NCBI GenBank assembly: GCA_964553285.1
Contig: CAZKKF010000012.1
Location: 1-21,734, forward strand
Direction: 5' to 3'
Length of the DNA stretch: 21,734 nucleotides
Source of the DNA: CAZKKF01 sp964553285
GTDB taxonomy: Bacteria; Patescibacteriota; Minisyncoccia; Phycocordibacterales; Zambryskibacteraceae
The notes below the pieces were generated by a model, which saw nothing but the letters and a program-made list of their open reading frames with translations, was not told the origin of the DNA and did no database searches. How positions within the stretch are numbered: the first letter of the stretch is position 1; the number at the start of each line of letters is the position of its first letter. Below are positions 1 through 6,554 of this stretch, in pieces. The position numbers were made by a program, and so were the translations under genes.

Positions 1-56
1 GGTAACGCTTCGGTCTGCAAAACCGACATGCGCGGGTTCGATTCCCGCCCACGCCT
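1..56 (+). tRNA. tRNA-Cys (GCA), 5' end cut off by the window
   Basis: The anticodon arm reads TCGGT-CTGCAAA-ACCGA, giving anticodon GCA. A T arm GCGGG-TTCGATT-CCCGC follows, then the 3' acceptor strand CCACGCC and discriminator T at 56, as expected for tRNA-Cys. The window begins in the D loop, so roughly the first 17 nt are missing. The bases after the discriminator are CCCA, so the CCA tail is probably added enzymatically. Confidence 0.93.
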
Positions 57-67
57 CCCAAATACTC

Positions 68-98
68 TTGTGAAAACGGTTCCCGAAAACTGTATAAT
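68..98 (+). promoter_or_regulatory. Promoter of tRNA-Leu(UAA)
   Basis: A perfect TATAAT lies at 93-98, ten bases before the tRNA start at 109. A poor -35 candidate, TTGTGA, sits at 68-73 with a 19-nt spacer. The expected start site is about 105. Confidence 0.5.
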
Positions 99-108
99 GT
101 GCCTGTTC

Positions 109-191
109 GCCCGGGTGGTGGAATGGTATACACGGGGGACTTAAAATCCCCTGGTCGCAAGACCTTGTGAGTTCGAGTCTCACCCCGGGCA
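109..191 (+). tRNA. tRNA-Leu (UAA)
   Basis: A class II tRNA with acceptor GCCCGGG (109-115) pairing with CCCGGGC (184-190) and discriminator A191. The anticodon loop is CTTAAAA, giving anticodon TAA. A long variable arm follows the anticodon stem, and the T arm GTGAG-TTCGAGT-CTCAC is intact. No CCA is encoded. Confidence 0.96.
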
Positions 192-233
192 CTTGAAGAT
201 AGGCGGCAAAGAATATAAGATTGCAGACTGTAA

Positions 234-306
234 GCATCCATAGCTCAGTTGGTAGAGCACCCGCCTCTTAAGCGGAGGGTCGTAGGTTCGATCCCTACTG
301 GATGCA
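234..306 (+). tRNA. tRNA-Lys (CUU)
   Basis: A 73-nt class I tRNA. Acceptor GCATCCA (234-240) pairs with TGGATGC (299-305), D stem GCTC pairs with GAGC, and the anticodon loop CTCTTAA gives anticodon CTT, which reads AAG. T arm is GTAGG-TTCGATC-CCTAC. The outermost anticodon-stem pair is a C-A mismatch (260 and 276), leaving four good pairs. No CCA is encoded. Confidence 0.94.
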
Positions 307-313
307 CAAGCGA

Positions 314-356
314 GGAAGCGAGCCAGAGAGACTTTCGGTTTCTCTGGCTCGCTTCC
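314..356 (+). terminator. Long hairpin after tRNA-Lys, terminator-like without a T tract
   Basis: Positions 314-331 pair with 339-356 in an 18-bp stem (one G-T pair) around the 7-nt loop CTTTCGG. It starts 8 nt after the tRNA end. No run of T follows, so it may be a processing or stability element rather than a true intrinsic terminator. The remaining intergenic bases up to 537 hold no gene that I can see, only the short repeat reported separately. Confidence 0.45.
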
Positions 357-537
357 GAGCGCAGTGCGTCTCAGTACGAAGTACTGGATGCACCACTTCG
401 CTCTGATTACGGAGCTTCGCGGCGCAAGCACACCTATAGCCGTAAAAACTATGTGGTGGCCCCGCGAAACCTTGGTGAAGTGGGGCAACTGTAACTTTGA
501 TTTTTTGTTGAATCTAAAATAAGATGTGCGGGACAGC

Positions 538-621
538 GCTGGGGTGGTGAAATGGCAGACACGCTTGCCTTAGGAGCAAGTGCCGTAAGGCGTGGAGGTT
601 CAAGTCCTCTCCCCAGCACCA
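538..621 (+). tRNA. tRNA-Leu (UAG)
   Basis: A class II tRNA with acceptor GCTGGGG (538-544) pairing with CCCCAGC (611-617) and discriminator A618. The bases CCA follow at 619-621. The anticodon stem CTTGC/GCAAG closes the loop CTTAGGA, giving anticodon TAG. A long variable arm and a normal T arm (GAGG-TTCAAGT-CCTC core) are present. TAAAAT at 515-520 could be its -10 box, but I see no convincing -35. Confidence 0.95.
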
Positions 622-636
622 ATACAAAGCCATTGT

Positions 637-665
637 TTGACAAAATAGGCTTTAGATGATACTAT
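637..665 (+). promoter_or_regulatory. Promoter of the SPFH gene
   Basis: TTGACA (637-642), a 17-nt spacer, then TACTAT (660-665) preceded by an extended -10 TGA (657-659). The expected start near 672 gives a leader of about 47 nt that carries a GGAG Shine-Dalgarno site before the ATG at 719. Confidence 0.7.
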
Positions 666-718
666 AAGGGCAGGAGCTCCATCACACACCAACAAACACA
701 TAACACGGAGAGAAAGCA

Positions 719-1747
719 ATGCCTTACTGGACGGAAGCACTCTTGGGCACCTTGATTGGCCTGGTGCTGATTTCCCCATTTCTCCTGGAGAGAATGGGCA
801 TCTTGTTCACAAAGGTACCGGAAGGCCAGATCGTCGTCGCCATGCGCGGCGGCAAAGCGATCAGGTATCTGGGCAATCTGCCAGATTACCAGGTTAACCC
901 TCGGACGGGAGAGGTTTCGTCGAATCCGGGATTCATGCCCGGAAGCGGCCTCCTCAAGACCGGCTTTCACCTCATGGACTGGGCACCTTGGACAAGACGC
1001 TTGGTCTACAGGTTCCGCTGGGACAGGATGGCCACCAACAAGGACGGCATCAAATTCCTCGACCACAGGGACGAGGAGATCGATTCCCTGTATCACATCT
1101 ACCAGTACGCAGTTCTCGTGGACAAGGTGATCACGCAAGACAATGTACTCGTGGACATCCTCATCCCGATCATGGTGCAGATAGAGCACGCAGGCAAGGC
1201 TCTGTTCCCCAAAGCGAACTGGCTTGACGTAACTACGGCTTACTCCGCAACCATTGTCCGCGACTATGGCGGGAGTAAGAAGTATCAGGAAATCGTTGAC
1301 GACAACGACCCTGCTCATGCGAGCAGCGACCTGACCAACAAGATACTGGAATTGTCAAACCTGGGTACCAACGGCCAGGTGTCCACCTCCCTGGGTTCCC
1401 TGGTGGGCATCCGCATCATCTCGGCCGTAGTGGAGCAGATCAAGGTGCAGGGAAGCCAGGCATTGGCGGACGCACTGGAAGCTGACAAGATCGCAAAGGA
1501 GAGGGCCAAAGCAACGCTTACCCTGGAAACAGCTAAGGCTGAAGCCGGCCTTATCGCCGATCAGAAGAAGGCGGAGGGTATCCTGGCTCTCGGAGCGGCC
1601 GAGGCTGATCGGGTGGAGAAGATGTACGGAGCCATTGGCAATGTGCCAAACGGCGACAAGATCCATCTGGCGGAAGCAATCGCCAAGCAGGATAAGCTCA
1701 CTCACTTGGTCTTGGGAGACAAGACTGGGATCAACGTGGGAATTTGA
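719..1747 (+). CDS. SPFH / band-7 domain membrane protein
   Basis: A 342-residue protein with one N-terminal membrane segment (about residues 6-24). A prohibitin/stomatin-type domain follows, beginning at KVPEGQIVVAMRGGK. The end is an Ala/Glu/Lys-rich coiled-coil stretch (about 250-310), typical of SPFH proteins that assemble into oligomeric membrane scaffolds. Its client in this organism cannot be read from the sequence. The start is supported by GGAG 9-10 nt upstream, unlike most core genes here. It is a single-gene unit with its own promoter and terminator. Codon use is unusual for the window: 2 of 28 isoleucines are ATA, against about half in ftsA. The family call is confident; the specific function is unknown. 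Confidence 0.82.
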   Translation: MPYWTEALLGTLIGLVLISPFLLERMGILFTKVPEGQIVVAMRGGKAIRYLGNLPDYQVNPRTGEVSSNPGFMPGSGLLKTGFHLMDWAPWTRRLVYRFRWDRMATNKDGIKFLDHRDEEIDSLYHIYQYAVLVDKVITQDNVLVDILIPIMVQIEHAGKALFPKANWLDVTTAYSATIVRDYGGSKKYQEIVDDNDPAHASSDLTNKILELSNLGTNGQVSTSLGSLVGIRIISAVVEQIKVQGSQALADALEADKIAKERAKATLTLETAKAEAGLIADQKKAEGILALGAAEADRVEKMYGAIGNVPNGDKIHLAEAIAKQDKLTHLVLGDKTGINVGI

Positions 1748-1770
1748 GTCTTGTGAAGTTGGTGTAGGAC

Positions 1771-1800
1771 GAGAAGCGCGCGGATAACTGCGCGCTTTTC
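1771..1800 (+). terminator. Terminator of the SPFH gene
   Basis: An 11-bp stem pairs 1771-1781 with 1790-1800 around the loop GGATAACT, with a GCGCGC core. It is followed by the T-rich run 1801-1822. It sits 24 nt after the stop codon. Confidence 0.85.
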
Positions 1801-1849
1801 TATTTTTATTTTTCGTCTTTTTACTATAATTTTAATGTTTATTTCTAGC

Positions 1850-1878
1850 TTGACTTTAATACCTATATATGATACAAT
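1850..1878 (+). promoter_or_regulatory. Promoter of the 1927 membrane protein gene
   Basis: TTGACT (1850-1855), an exact 17-nt spacer, and TACAAT (1873-1878). The start site should be about 1885, giving a leader of roughly 42 nt with GAGAGGATAAG just before the ATG. Confidence 0.8.
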
Positions 1879-1926
1879 GGAGGTAGAAGCGCACCCTGTC
1901 AAAAACTCAACCATAGAGAGGATAAG

Positions 1927-2766
1927 ATGATTGGATTAGGTATCTTCGTATTCTGCATTGTTACGGTCGTGTCGGCATACCTGTTTCTCAGTAAGCCAAC
2001 CAAAACCCCGACAAGCGGGACCAGCCCCAAGATCCCCAAGCCAGTGGAAGACTTCTACAAAAACCACGGGCGGAATGGGCTCATTGTAGTCATCACGACC
2101 CTGTTCGTGTTCGCATTCTGGTACAGCCAGTCTCCGGACTCGTTCAGGTCGTTCACTGGCACCTCCAACTTCTGGTTCGCCTTGCTGGGCCTTGCCGGAA
2201 GCGGGTTGCTCTCGGGCGGCAAGGGAGCAATCCAGAAGAACGCAAGGGATGTTGGGATGACTGTGGGCGTAGCGGCATTTGCCATGTGGCTTCTGCCCTA
2301 CGCTTGGAAGCAGGTCGACAAGCCGTCACAGTCGGCGCAACCCGAAGCCCGCCCCACCACGGCGAGAGCAGCCGCTCCGGCACTGCCCAAAACCGACACC
2401 CTGGTTCTGGGGGAAGGGTGGAGCAAGACGATTGATATCCCCCGCGGGACAATCATCGTCTCCCATTCGGTCAACGGTCTCAGCTACGAGATCATGACCG
2501 ATGCTTCATTCACGGTTCCGGTATACCCCGACGGATGCCTCATTGGCAAGGCGGGCATTCCGGCAACCACTACCGCCGCTTTCCGGAATCTGGGCAATGG
2601 TACCAACCATATCGTTGTCCGGTTTCTCCACGAGAAAGAGGGTATCGCCCTGCTTGTAAGCCGGTGCAACGCGAACCGGCGGCAGGAGGCTCCCAAGCCG
2701 CCCAGGCAAGGAGGATACAAATCCCCTACTCCTCAGCAGGTAGGCCGCGTGATTTTGCGAAGTTGA
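1927..2766 (+). CDS. Unknown multi-pass membrane protein with a C-terminal soluble domain
   Basis: A 279-residue protein I do not recognise. Hydrophobic segments lie at about residues 3-21, 51-67, 82-96 and 109-127, followed by an Ala/Pro linker (about 132-155). The soluble domain of about 100 residues is rich in beta-type sequence, with cysteines at 204 and 248. The tail is basic and Pro/Gln-rich. AGAGG upstream of the ATG serves as Shine-Dalgarno site and decides the start. The gene stands alone between a consensus promoter and a strong terminator. None of its 17 isoleucines uses ATA, unlike the neighbouring core genes. Just after the last membrane segment it reads YAWKQVDKP, close to YIWDQMDKP in the protein at 21194-21724. 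Confidence 0.75.
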   Translation: MIGLGIFVFCIVTVVSAYLFLSKPTKTPTSGTSPKIPKPVEDFYKNHGRNGLIVVITTLFVFAFWYSQSPDSFRSFTGTSNFWFALLGLAGSGLLSGGKGAIQKNARDVGMTVGVAAFAMWLLPYAWKQVDKPSQSAQPEARPTTARAAAPALPKTDTLVLGEGWSKTIDIPRGTIIVSHSVNGLSYEIMTDASFTVPVYPDGCLIGKAGIPATTTAAFRNLGNGTNHIVVRFLHEKEGIALLVSRCNANRRQEAPKPPRQGGYKSPTPQQVGRVILRS

Positions 2767-2782
2767 GCAGACAGGAAACAGA

Positions 2783-2812
2783 ACAGGGCATCCCTTCGCG
2801 GGATGCCCTGTT
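2783..2812 (+). terminator. Terminator between converging transcripts
   Basis: A 13-bp GC-rich perfect stem (about 2782-2794 with 2800-2812) with a 5-nt loop, followed by TTTTTCTTTTTC on the + strand. It ends the gene at 1927-2766. The same hairpin lies 25 nt downstream of the last pilin gene on the minus strand, where its T tract is weaker (GTTCTGTTTCC), so it may act both ways. Confidence 0.88.
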
Positions 2813-2837
2813 TTTCTTTTTCACCTGGAACGCCAGT

Positions 2838-3098
2838 CTAATTAAACGGGAATCCTTCGGGCGTAATGCCAAAGGTGCCCATTATTATCCTGATGATTCC
2901 GTATACTCCCACCATGACAAGCATGCCAAACAGCCCCCAGCCGATAGAGCGCTTGCCCTGCTCCCTGCCGTCATCGGTTCCGGTATTCCTAACGAACTGG
3001 AATATGCCCCAGAAGAAGTACAGAAGGGCCAGAGAGAAAGCAAAGACTATCAGCGGATTCAGTATGACCGCGTTTATCTTGAGAAGTAATTCTTTCAC
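2838..3098 (-). CDS. Small pilin-like membrane protein (T4SS pilin type)
   Basis: An 86-residue protein with two hydrophobic segments (about 15-36 and 52-74) separated by a short charged loop. It carries the pattern shared by the next three upstream genes: YFFWG in the first helix and WGLFGMLVM in the second. That layout matches VirB2/TrbC-like pilins of the kind annotated as type IV secretion system pilins in Patescibacteria. It starts with GTG, has no clear Shine-Dalgarno site and lacks the cleavable signal peptide of its siblings. It is the last gene of the cluster, 15 nt after the stop of the previous one. The N-terminus is uncertain. Confidence 0.72.
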   Translation of the reverse strand: MKELLLKINAVILNPLIVFAFSLALLYFFWGIFQFVRNTGTDDGREQGKRSIGWGLFGMLVMVGVYGIIRIIMGTFGITPEGFPFN

Positions 3099-3113
3099 GT
3101 GAAGACGGGATAA

Positions 3114-3482
3114 TTATTGTCCCTGCCTGATTACTCCGGGCGTGTTGGACAATGACTGGCCCTGATCAACTCCCAAAGCTCTGCCGATGAAAGCCACGAG
3201 ACCCCACACAGATACCATCACAAAAAGAGCAACAAGGCCCCAGATCATCATGTTCCTTCCCTTGTCCTTATCTACTTCATTCCCTGCCGAGAGCACAAAC
3301 TTTGCAAGACCCCAAAAGAAATACAGAAGGGCCAAGGCAATCACCATTGGCAAGGCAAGGTCGATCAGCCTGCCGACAGACAACAAAAACGTCCTCACAT
3401 TGGTAAGCTCCTGAGCACCTACCAGCACAGGCAATGCCACGGGCAGTGCCAATAGGGCTCCTACAGAAAGTTTTCTTATCAT
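3114..3482 (-). CDS. Small pilin-like protein with signal peptide (T4SS pilin type)
   Basis: A 122-residue protein. A signal peptide ends about residue 24 (GAQ before ELTN). Two membrane helices follow (about 37-60 and 78-100) with a charged loop GNEVDKDKGR between them. YFFWGLAKF in the first helix and MMIWGLVALFVM in the second are the family signature repeated in the flanking genes. The expected role is as a subunit of a cell-surface fibre or a secretion-channel pilus, by analogy with VirB2. It has its own promoter-like region (3519-3548), so it and the 2838 gene may be transcribed separately from the rest of the cluster. Confidence 0.78.
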   Translation of the reverse strand: MIRKLSVGALLALPVALPVLVGAQELTNVRTFLLSVGRLIDLALPMVIALALLYFFWGLAKFVLSAGNEVDKDKGRNMMIWGLVALFVMVSVWGLVAFIGRALGVDQGQSLSNTPGVIRQGQ

Positions 3483-3498
3483 TTGTTTTTTTAATTAC

Positions 3499-3548
3499 GC
3501 CATTAATGGCTTCTCTGTATTATACCTCCCCTTTTGCAAAGTGCACAA
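3499..3548 (-). promoter_or_regulatory. Internal promoter of the pilin cluster with a palindrome at the start site
   Basis: On the minus strand a perfect TATAAT lies at 3524-3519, with a weak -35 TTGTGC at 3548-3543 (18-nt spacer). The expected start is near 3512. The 12-nt perfect palindrome GCCATTAATGGC (3499-3510) falls at the very start of the predicted transcript, where it could be an operator or a 5' hairpin. Confidence 0.5.
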
Positions 3549-3553
3549 CACGC

Positions 3554-3859
3554 TTATCCCAAGCCTATCACGTTGAATCTTATCAAGGAGGTAATGGCCC
3601 AAATGGAGGACATAACGAACAGAACGAGGATTCCCCACATCATAACCCTGCGCCCGCTTTTGATACCCTCCCCATCTCCCTCCGCCCTAAAAACCTTAAT
3701 AATCCCCCAAAAGAAGAGCAGCAGCGCCAGGGCAAACACGACTGGTATAAGCGTGTCGATAATATTTCCTACGGCCCCCAAGATGCCCTGAATGGAAGTA
3801 AAACCCTGCGCCTTTGCCGCGAGGGGCCCAAACAAAAAAATAAAATGCAGCGGATTCAT
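3554..3859 (-). CDS. Small pilin-like protein with signal peptide (T4SS pilin type)
   Basis: A 101-residue paralogue of the adjacent pilins. A short signal sequence ends about KAQG (residues 16-19). Two helices follow, carrying LFFWGIIKV and MMWGILVLFVM, separated by the charged loop AEGDGEGIKSGRR. The start is an ATG one base after the upstream gene's TAA (TAACATG), which implies translational coupling. The loop between the helices differs in each paralogue while the helix motifs are kept, so the copies may have specialised or be co-assembled. Confidence 0.77.
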   Translation of the reverse strand: MNPLHFIFLFGPLAAKAQGFTSIQGILGAVGNIIDTLIPVVFALALLLFFWGIIKVFRAEGDGEGIKSGRRVMMWGILVLFVMSSIWAITSLIRFNVIGLG

Positions 3860-3860
3860 G

Positions 3861-4229
3861 TTAATTGCTTTGTTCCGATACCGGTAGTTGGGGTACGCCT
3901 ATGCCCGGACCAAACAAATCGGAAGAAAAGAAAGCCACGATGCCCCAGACAGACGTCATCACAAATAGAGCGACTATCCCCCACTTCATTAGATCCTTGC
4001 CGCCCTGTATGGCCTTCTCGTCTCCAGAGACAGCCAATATGAACTTGGCCAGACCCCAGAAGAAAACGAGGAGAGTGAGGGCGACCAGTATGGGAATGGC
4101 CATATCAATGAAATCTCCAAGAAGCCCCAAAAAGCTTTTGAAGTCGGTGGGGGTACTAGGGTTCCCCTGAGCCAGAGCGAAAGACGGCACCAAAGATAAT
4201 ACAGGCAGTATAAGCAGTTTCGTTTTCAT
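3861..4229 (-). CDS. Small pilin-like protein with signal peptide (T4SS pilin type)
   Basis: A 122-residue paralogue. The signal peptide (residues 1-20, ending LAQG) is followed by a short linker and two membrane helices with VFFWGLAKF and KWGIVALFVMTSVWG. The charged loop contains GDEKAIQGGKD. The ATG shares its A with the upstream stop (TGATG), a classic coupled junction, so it is translated with the 4229-4678 gene. Confidence 0.78.
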   Translation of the reverse strand: MKTKLLILPVLSLVPSFALAQGNPSTPTDFKSFLGLLGDFIDMAIPILVALTLLVFFWGLAKFILAVSGDEKAIQGGKDLMKWGIVALFVMTSVWGIVAFFSSDLFGPGIGVPQLPVSEQSN

Positions 4230-4678
4230 CAGTTTGTGAGTTGGTTGACCGTGTTTTGGATGGCGATGGCAATGGCCCAGGATCCGAGGAGTATGGCCGT
4301 GCCAATAGCCGCACGGGTGAGAGTCTTCTTGGCGTCTTTCAGTTTGTCTTCGCTGCCACGAGCAGTTACAAAAAGAAAGCCGCCATAGATAATCATGATG
4401 ACAGCGATAGTACCTCCCAATGGCATAATGACATTCCTGATAACAGCCTGAACTATATCCGGAATAGTGTCTCCCACGCCTATGGGATTCTCCAGTCTAA
4501 CGCTAACCCCTCCCGATGAAGGGGTGGTGGGGTTTGTCGGACCGGGACCCGTGCCACCCCCCGGGTTGCCGACCTGCGCAAACACCTCACCAAGCGGCAA
4601 CACCAAAGCGCATACAAATATCGTACCTAGAGCCAGCATTCCCGCCGCAGTGCCAATTTTTGAGATACCGATTTTCAT
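4229..4678 (-). CDS. VirB2/TrbC-like pilin with signal peptide and Gly/Pro/Thr linker
   Basis: A 149-residue protein from the ATG at 4678; an in-frame TTG at 4687 overlapping the upstream TGA would add three residues. The signal peptide ends at about FAQ. A Gly/Pro/Thr linker follows, then a domain with two helices and the loop TARGSEDKLKDAKKTLTRA between them. That TARGSED-K-AK signature is shared with the C-terminus of the upstream 4684-6543 protein and differs from the FFWG-type pilins downstream, so two pilin subtypes sit side by side. It is probably translated in coupling with its neighbours. I chose the ATG because the signal peptide then begins MKIGISK. Confidence 0.78.
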   Translation of the reverse strand: MKIGISKIGTAAGMLALGTIFVCALVLPLGEVFAQVGNPGGGTGPGPTNPTTPSSGGVSVRLENPIGVGDTIPDIVQAVIRNVIMPLGGTIAVIMIIYGGFLFVTARGSEDKLKDAKKTLTRAAIGTAILLGSWAIAIAIQNTVNQLTN

Positions 4679-4683
4679 TGCAA

Positions 4684-6543
4684 TCAAAATAGTCTGATAA
4701 ATCCAACACCCTCCTCCACCGCGAACGCTGTCATTATAAGCCTTACCACGGCAAAGGCCAAAAGAAGTATTGCAAAACCTATGCCCGTTTTGGTAAATAT
4801 ACCCTTGGCTTTTTTTACCTGATCTTCGCTTCCCCGGGCGGTCATCACCAAAAAACCGGCGTAGGCAAAAGAACCAGCGGCAACGGGGAATGACAGAGCC
4901 ACCAGCAGTGAGATGATATTGCTACCAAGCTGTATCAAGCTTCCAAAACCGTCTTGCCTTATTTCGGCATCGCTCGGTATTATTCCGCTTCCAGGCGCTC
5001 CGGACGAACCGCTTTGCGTATCTTCGCCGCTCACTGTGGGAGGAGTACCGATTTCTATAACTTGCGAGCCGGTAACACTGCCGCCGCTGTTAATAGTGCC
5101 TCCAGCCTGTGTAGTGCCCCCTGTGGGAACGGAACCTCCCGCAAAGATAAAGCCGCCGGAACCAACTGTTCCACCGGCTTGGGTTGATCCGCCGCCCGGA
5201 GTGGTACCTCCGGCACCACTGGTGCCTCCGGCCTGAGTTGTGCCGCCGCTTCCCACGGCAACCCCCGATCCAACAGTGCCTCCAGTGCCACTGGTACCTC
5301 CGGCTTGGGTTGTACCACCTCCGCTTACAGTGCCGCCGGCACCCACTTCACCACCGGTATTCAACCCCGCACCAGAGCCCGTAACTCCTCCGCTGGAAAT
5401 AGTACCGCCAGGAGGCGTACCGAAGGGCGCAGATGTGCCTAAAAGACCTCCAGACCCAACGCTTCCGCCAGTCTGTGTTGCGCCGCCGCTACCGACAGTG
5501 CCTCCAGCCGAAGAACTGCCTCCCGAAGCGACAGTCCCTCCGTTACCAGTGGCACCTCCGACACTTGTGCTACCTCCGGCAGAGGTTGCACCGCCGCTTC
5601 CCACCGTGCCACCACTGCCCGAGGTGCCGCCGGCGGGAGCAGAGCCCCCGACACCCGTGGTGCCTCCGGATGAAAAACCGCCACCAGAAGAAACCGTGCC
5701 CCCGCTGCCGGTGGAACCACCTCCGCTTACGGTACCCCCTGAAGACAATGATCCCCCGGAAGAAACCCCTTGACCGGCACCGACCGTCCCGCCGCCTGCG
5801 GCAGTCGTACCTGAAGATGTTGGCAAGCCGGAACCTGTACTGCTCCCAGACCCCACACTTCCTCCGGAAGAGACACCTTGGCCGCTGCCTTGTGTAGTGC
5901 CGCCCGAAGGCAAAGATCCACCTGAAGAAACTCCCTGGCCGGTAGCAAGCGCCCCGCCGGACTGGGTTGATCCGCCCCCTTGGGATGTGCCACCTGGAGA
6001 CGTCGCGCCGGAAGAAGCCGGCGGAGTAGAGCCTGTGATACCGCCAGACTGGCCAGTGCCTGAAGGAAACGAAGTGCCGCCGGACAAGCCCCCGGACTGG
6101 ACATTCCCTCCGGAAGAAACTCCCTGGCTGCCACCCTGCTGTGAGGTACCCACAGAAGAGGCGCCCTGGCCGGTATCCACTGTCCCGCCGGACTGGGTTA
6201 CTCCGCTTCCAGAAGAAACAGAACTGCCCGAGCCTCCGCCCCTGCTAAAAACAGGAATGGAATCTTCCCAGGAAGACGAGACGGGAGGTGCAGCGAAGCC
6301 GCCTTCTCCTGAAGAGGTCTGCGCAGACTCAGGAGAAGGACCGGTATAGGAGGGGGAGTTCGCATCTCCCTCAGGCAGATTTTGCTCTTCAGTGCCCGGG
6401 CTTACAGCAGTAGAAGACACGCCTGAACGATCTGATGCTCTGCCAAGAAAGAAAAGAAGCAACCCCAGCAACAGAAGCAGAAGCAAAATAAGAGCCAGTA
6501 TCCACCAGATTTTTTTCTTTTTTGAATCTTGTTCTTCGTACAT
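4684..6543 (-). CDS. Giant Gly/Ser/Thr hexapeptide-repeat protein with a C-terminal pilin-like domain
   Basis: A 619-residue protein from ATG 6543; longer readings overlap the upstream gene and lack sense. Residues 1-10 are charged and 11-33 form a Leu-rich membrane segment. Residues about 40-103 are a Ser/Pro/acidic linker. About 104-505 is almost purely Gly, Ser, Thr, Ala and Val, with GG recurring every six residues (units such as SGGTVG, AGGTSG, SGGATQ). The last 95 residues hold two helices with the loop TARGSEDQVKKAKG, the same signature as the pilin encoded next (4229-4678). It is therefore a pilin-like membrane domain fused to a long repetitive, probably extended, surface region. It lies 11 nt after the solute-binding protein gene. 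The adhesin/spacer role is inferred from composition. Confidence 0.8.
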   Translation of the reverse strand: MYEEQDSKKKKIWWILALILLLLLLLGLLLFFLGRASDRSGVSSTAVSPGTEEQNLPEGDANSPSYTGPSPESAQTSSGEGGFAAPPVSSSWEDSIPVFSRGGGSGSSVSSGSGVTQSGGTVDTGQGASSVGTSQQGGSQGVSSGGNVQSGGLSGGTSFPSGTGQSGGITGSTPPASSGATSPGGTSQGGGSTQSGGALATGQGVSSGGSLPSGGTTQGSGQGVSSGGSVGSGSSTGSGLPTSSGTTAAGGGTVGAGQGVSSGGSLSSGGTVSGGGSTGSGGTVSSGGGFSSGGTTGVGGSAPAGGTSGSGGTVGSGGATSAGGSTSVGGATGNGGTVASGGSSSAGGTVGSGGATQTGGSVGSGGLLGTSAPFGTPPGGTISSGGVTGSGAGLNTGGEVGAGGTVSGGGTTQAGGTSGTGGTVGSGVAVGSGGTTQAGGTSGAGGTTPGGGSTQAGGTVGSGGFIFAGGSVPTGGTTQAGGTINSGGSVTGSQVIEIGTPPTVSGEDTQSGSSGAPGSGIIPSDAEIRQDGFGSLIQLGSNIISLLVALSFPVAAGSFAYAGFLVMTARGSEDQVKKAKGIFTKTGIGFAILLLAFAVVRLIMTAFAVEEGVGFIRLF

Positions 6544-6554
6544 AACAGATTTTT

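Noticed and set aside
5055..6134. A CRISPR array was considered because of the regular repeat spacing
   Set aside because: The period is about 18 nt with degenerate units and no unique spacers. It is an in-frame coding repeat, and no cas gene is present.
5240..6349. Long Pro-rich open frames on the + strand opposite the repeat gene
   Set aside because: They are the antisense reading of the Gly/Ser/Thr repeat (GGN/TCC codons read as CCN/GGA). They have no start context, and the minus-strand frame has a membrane anchor and a pilin domain.
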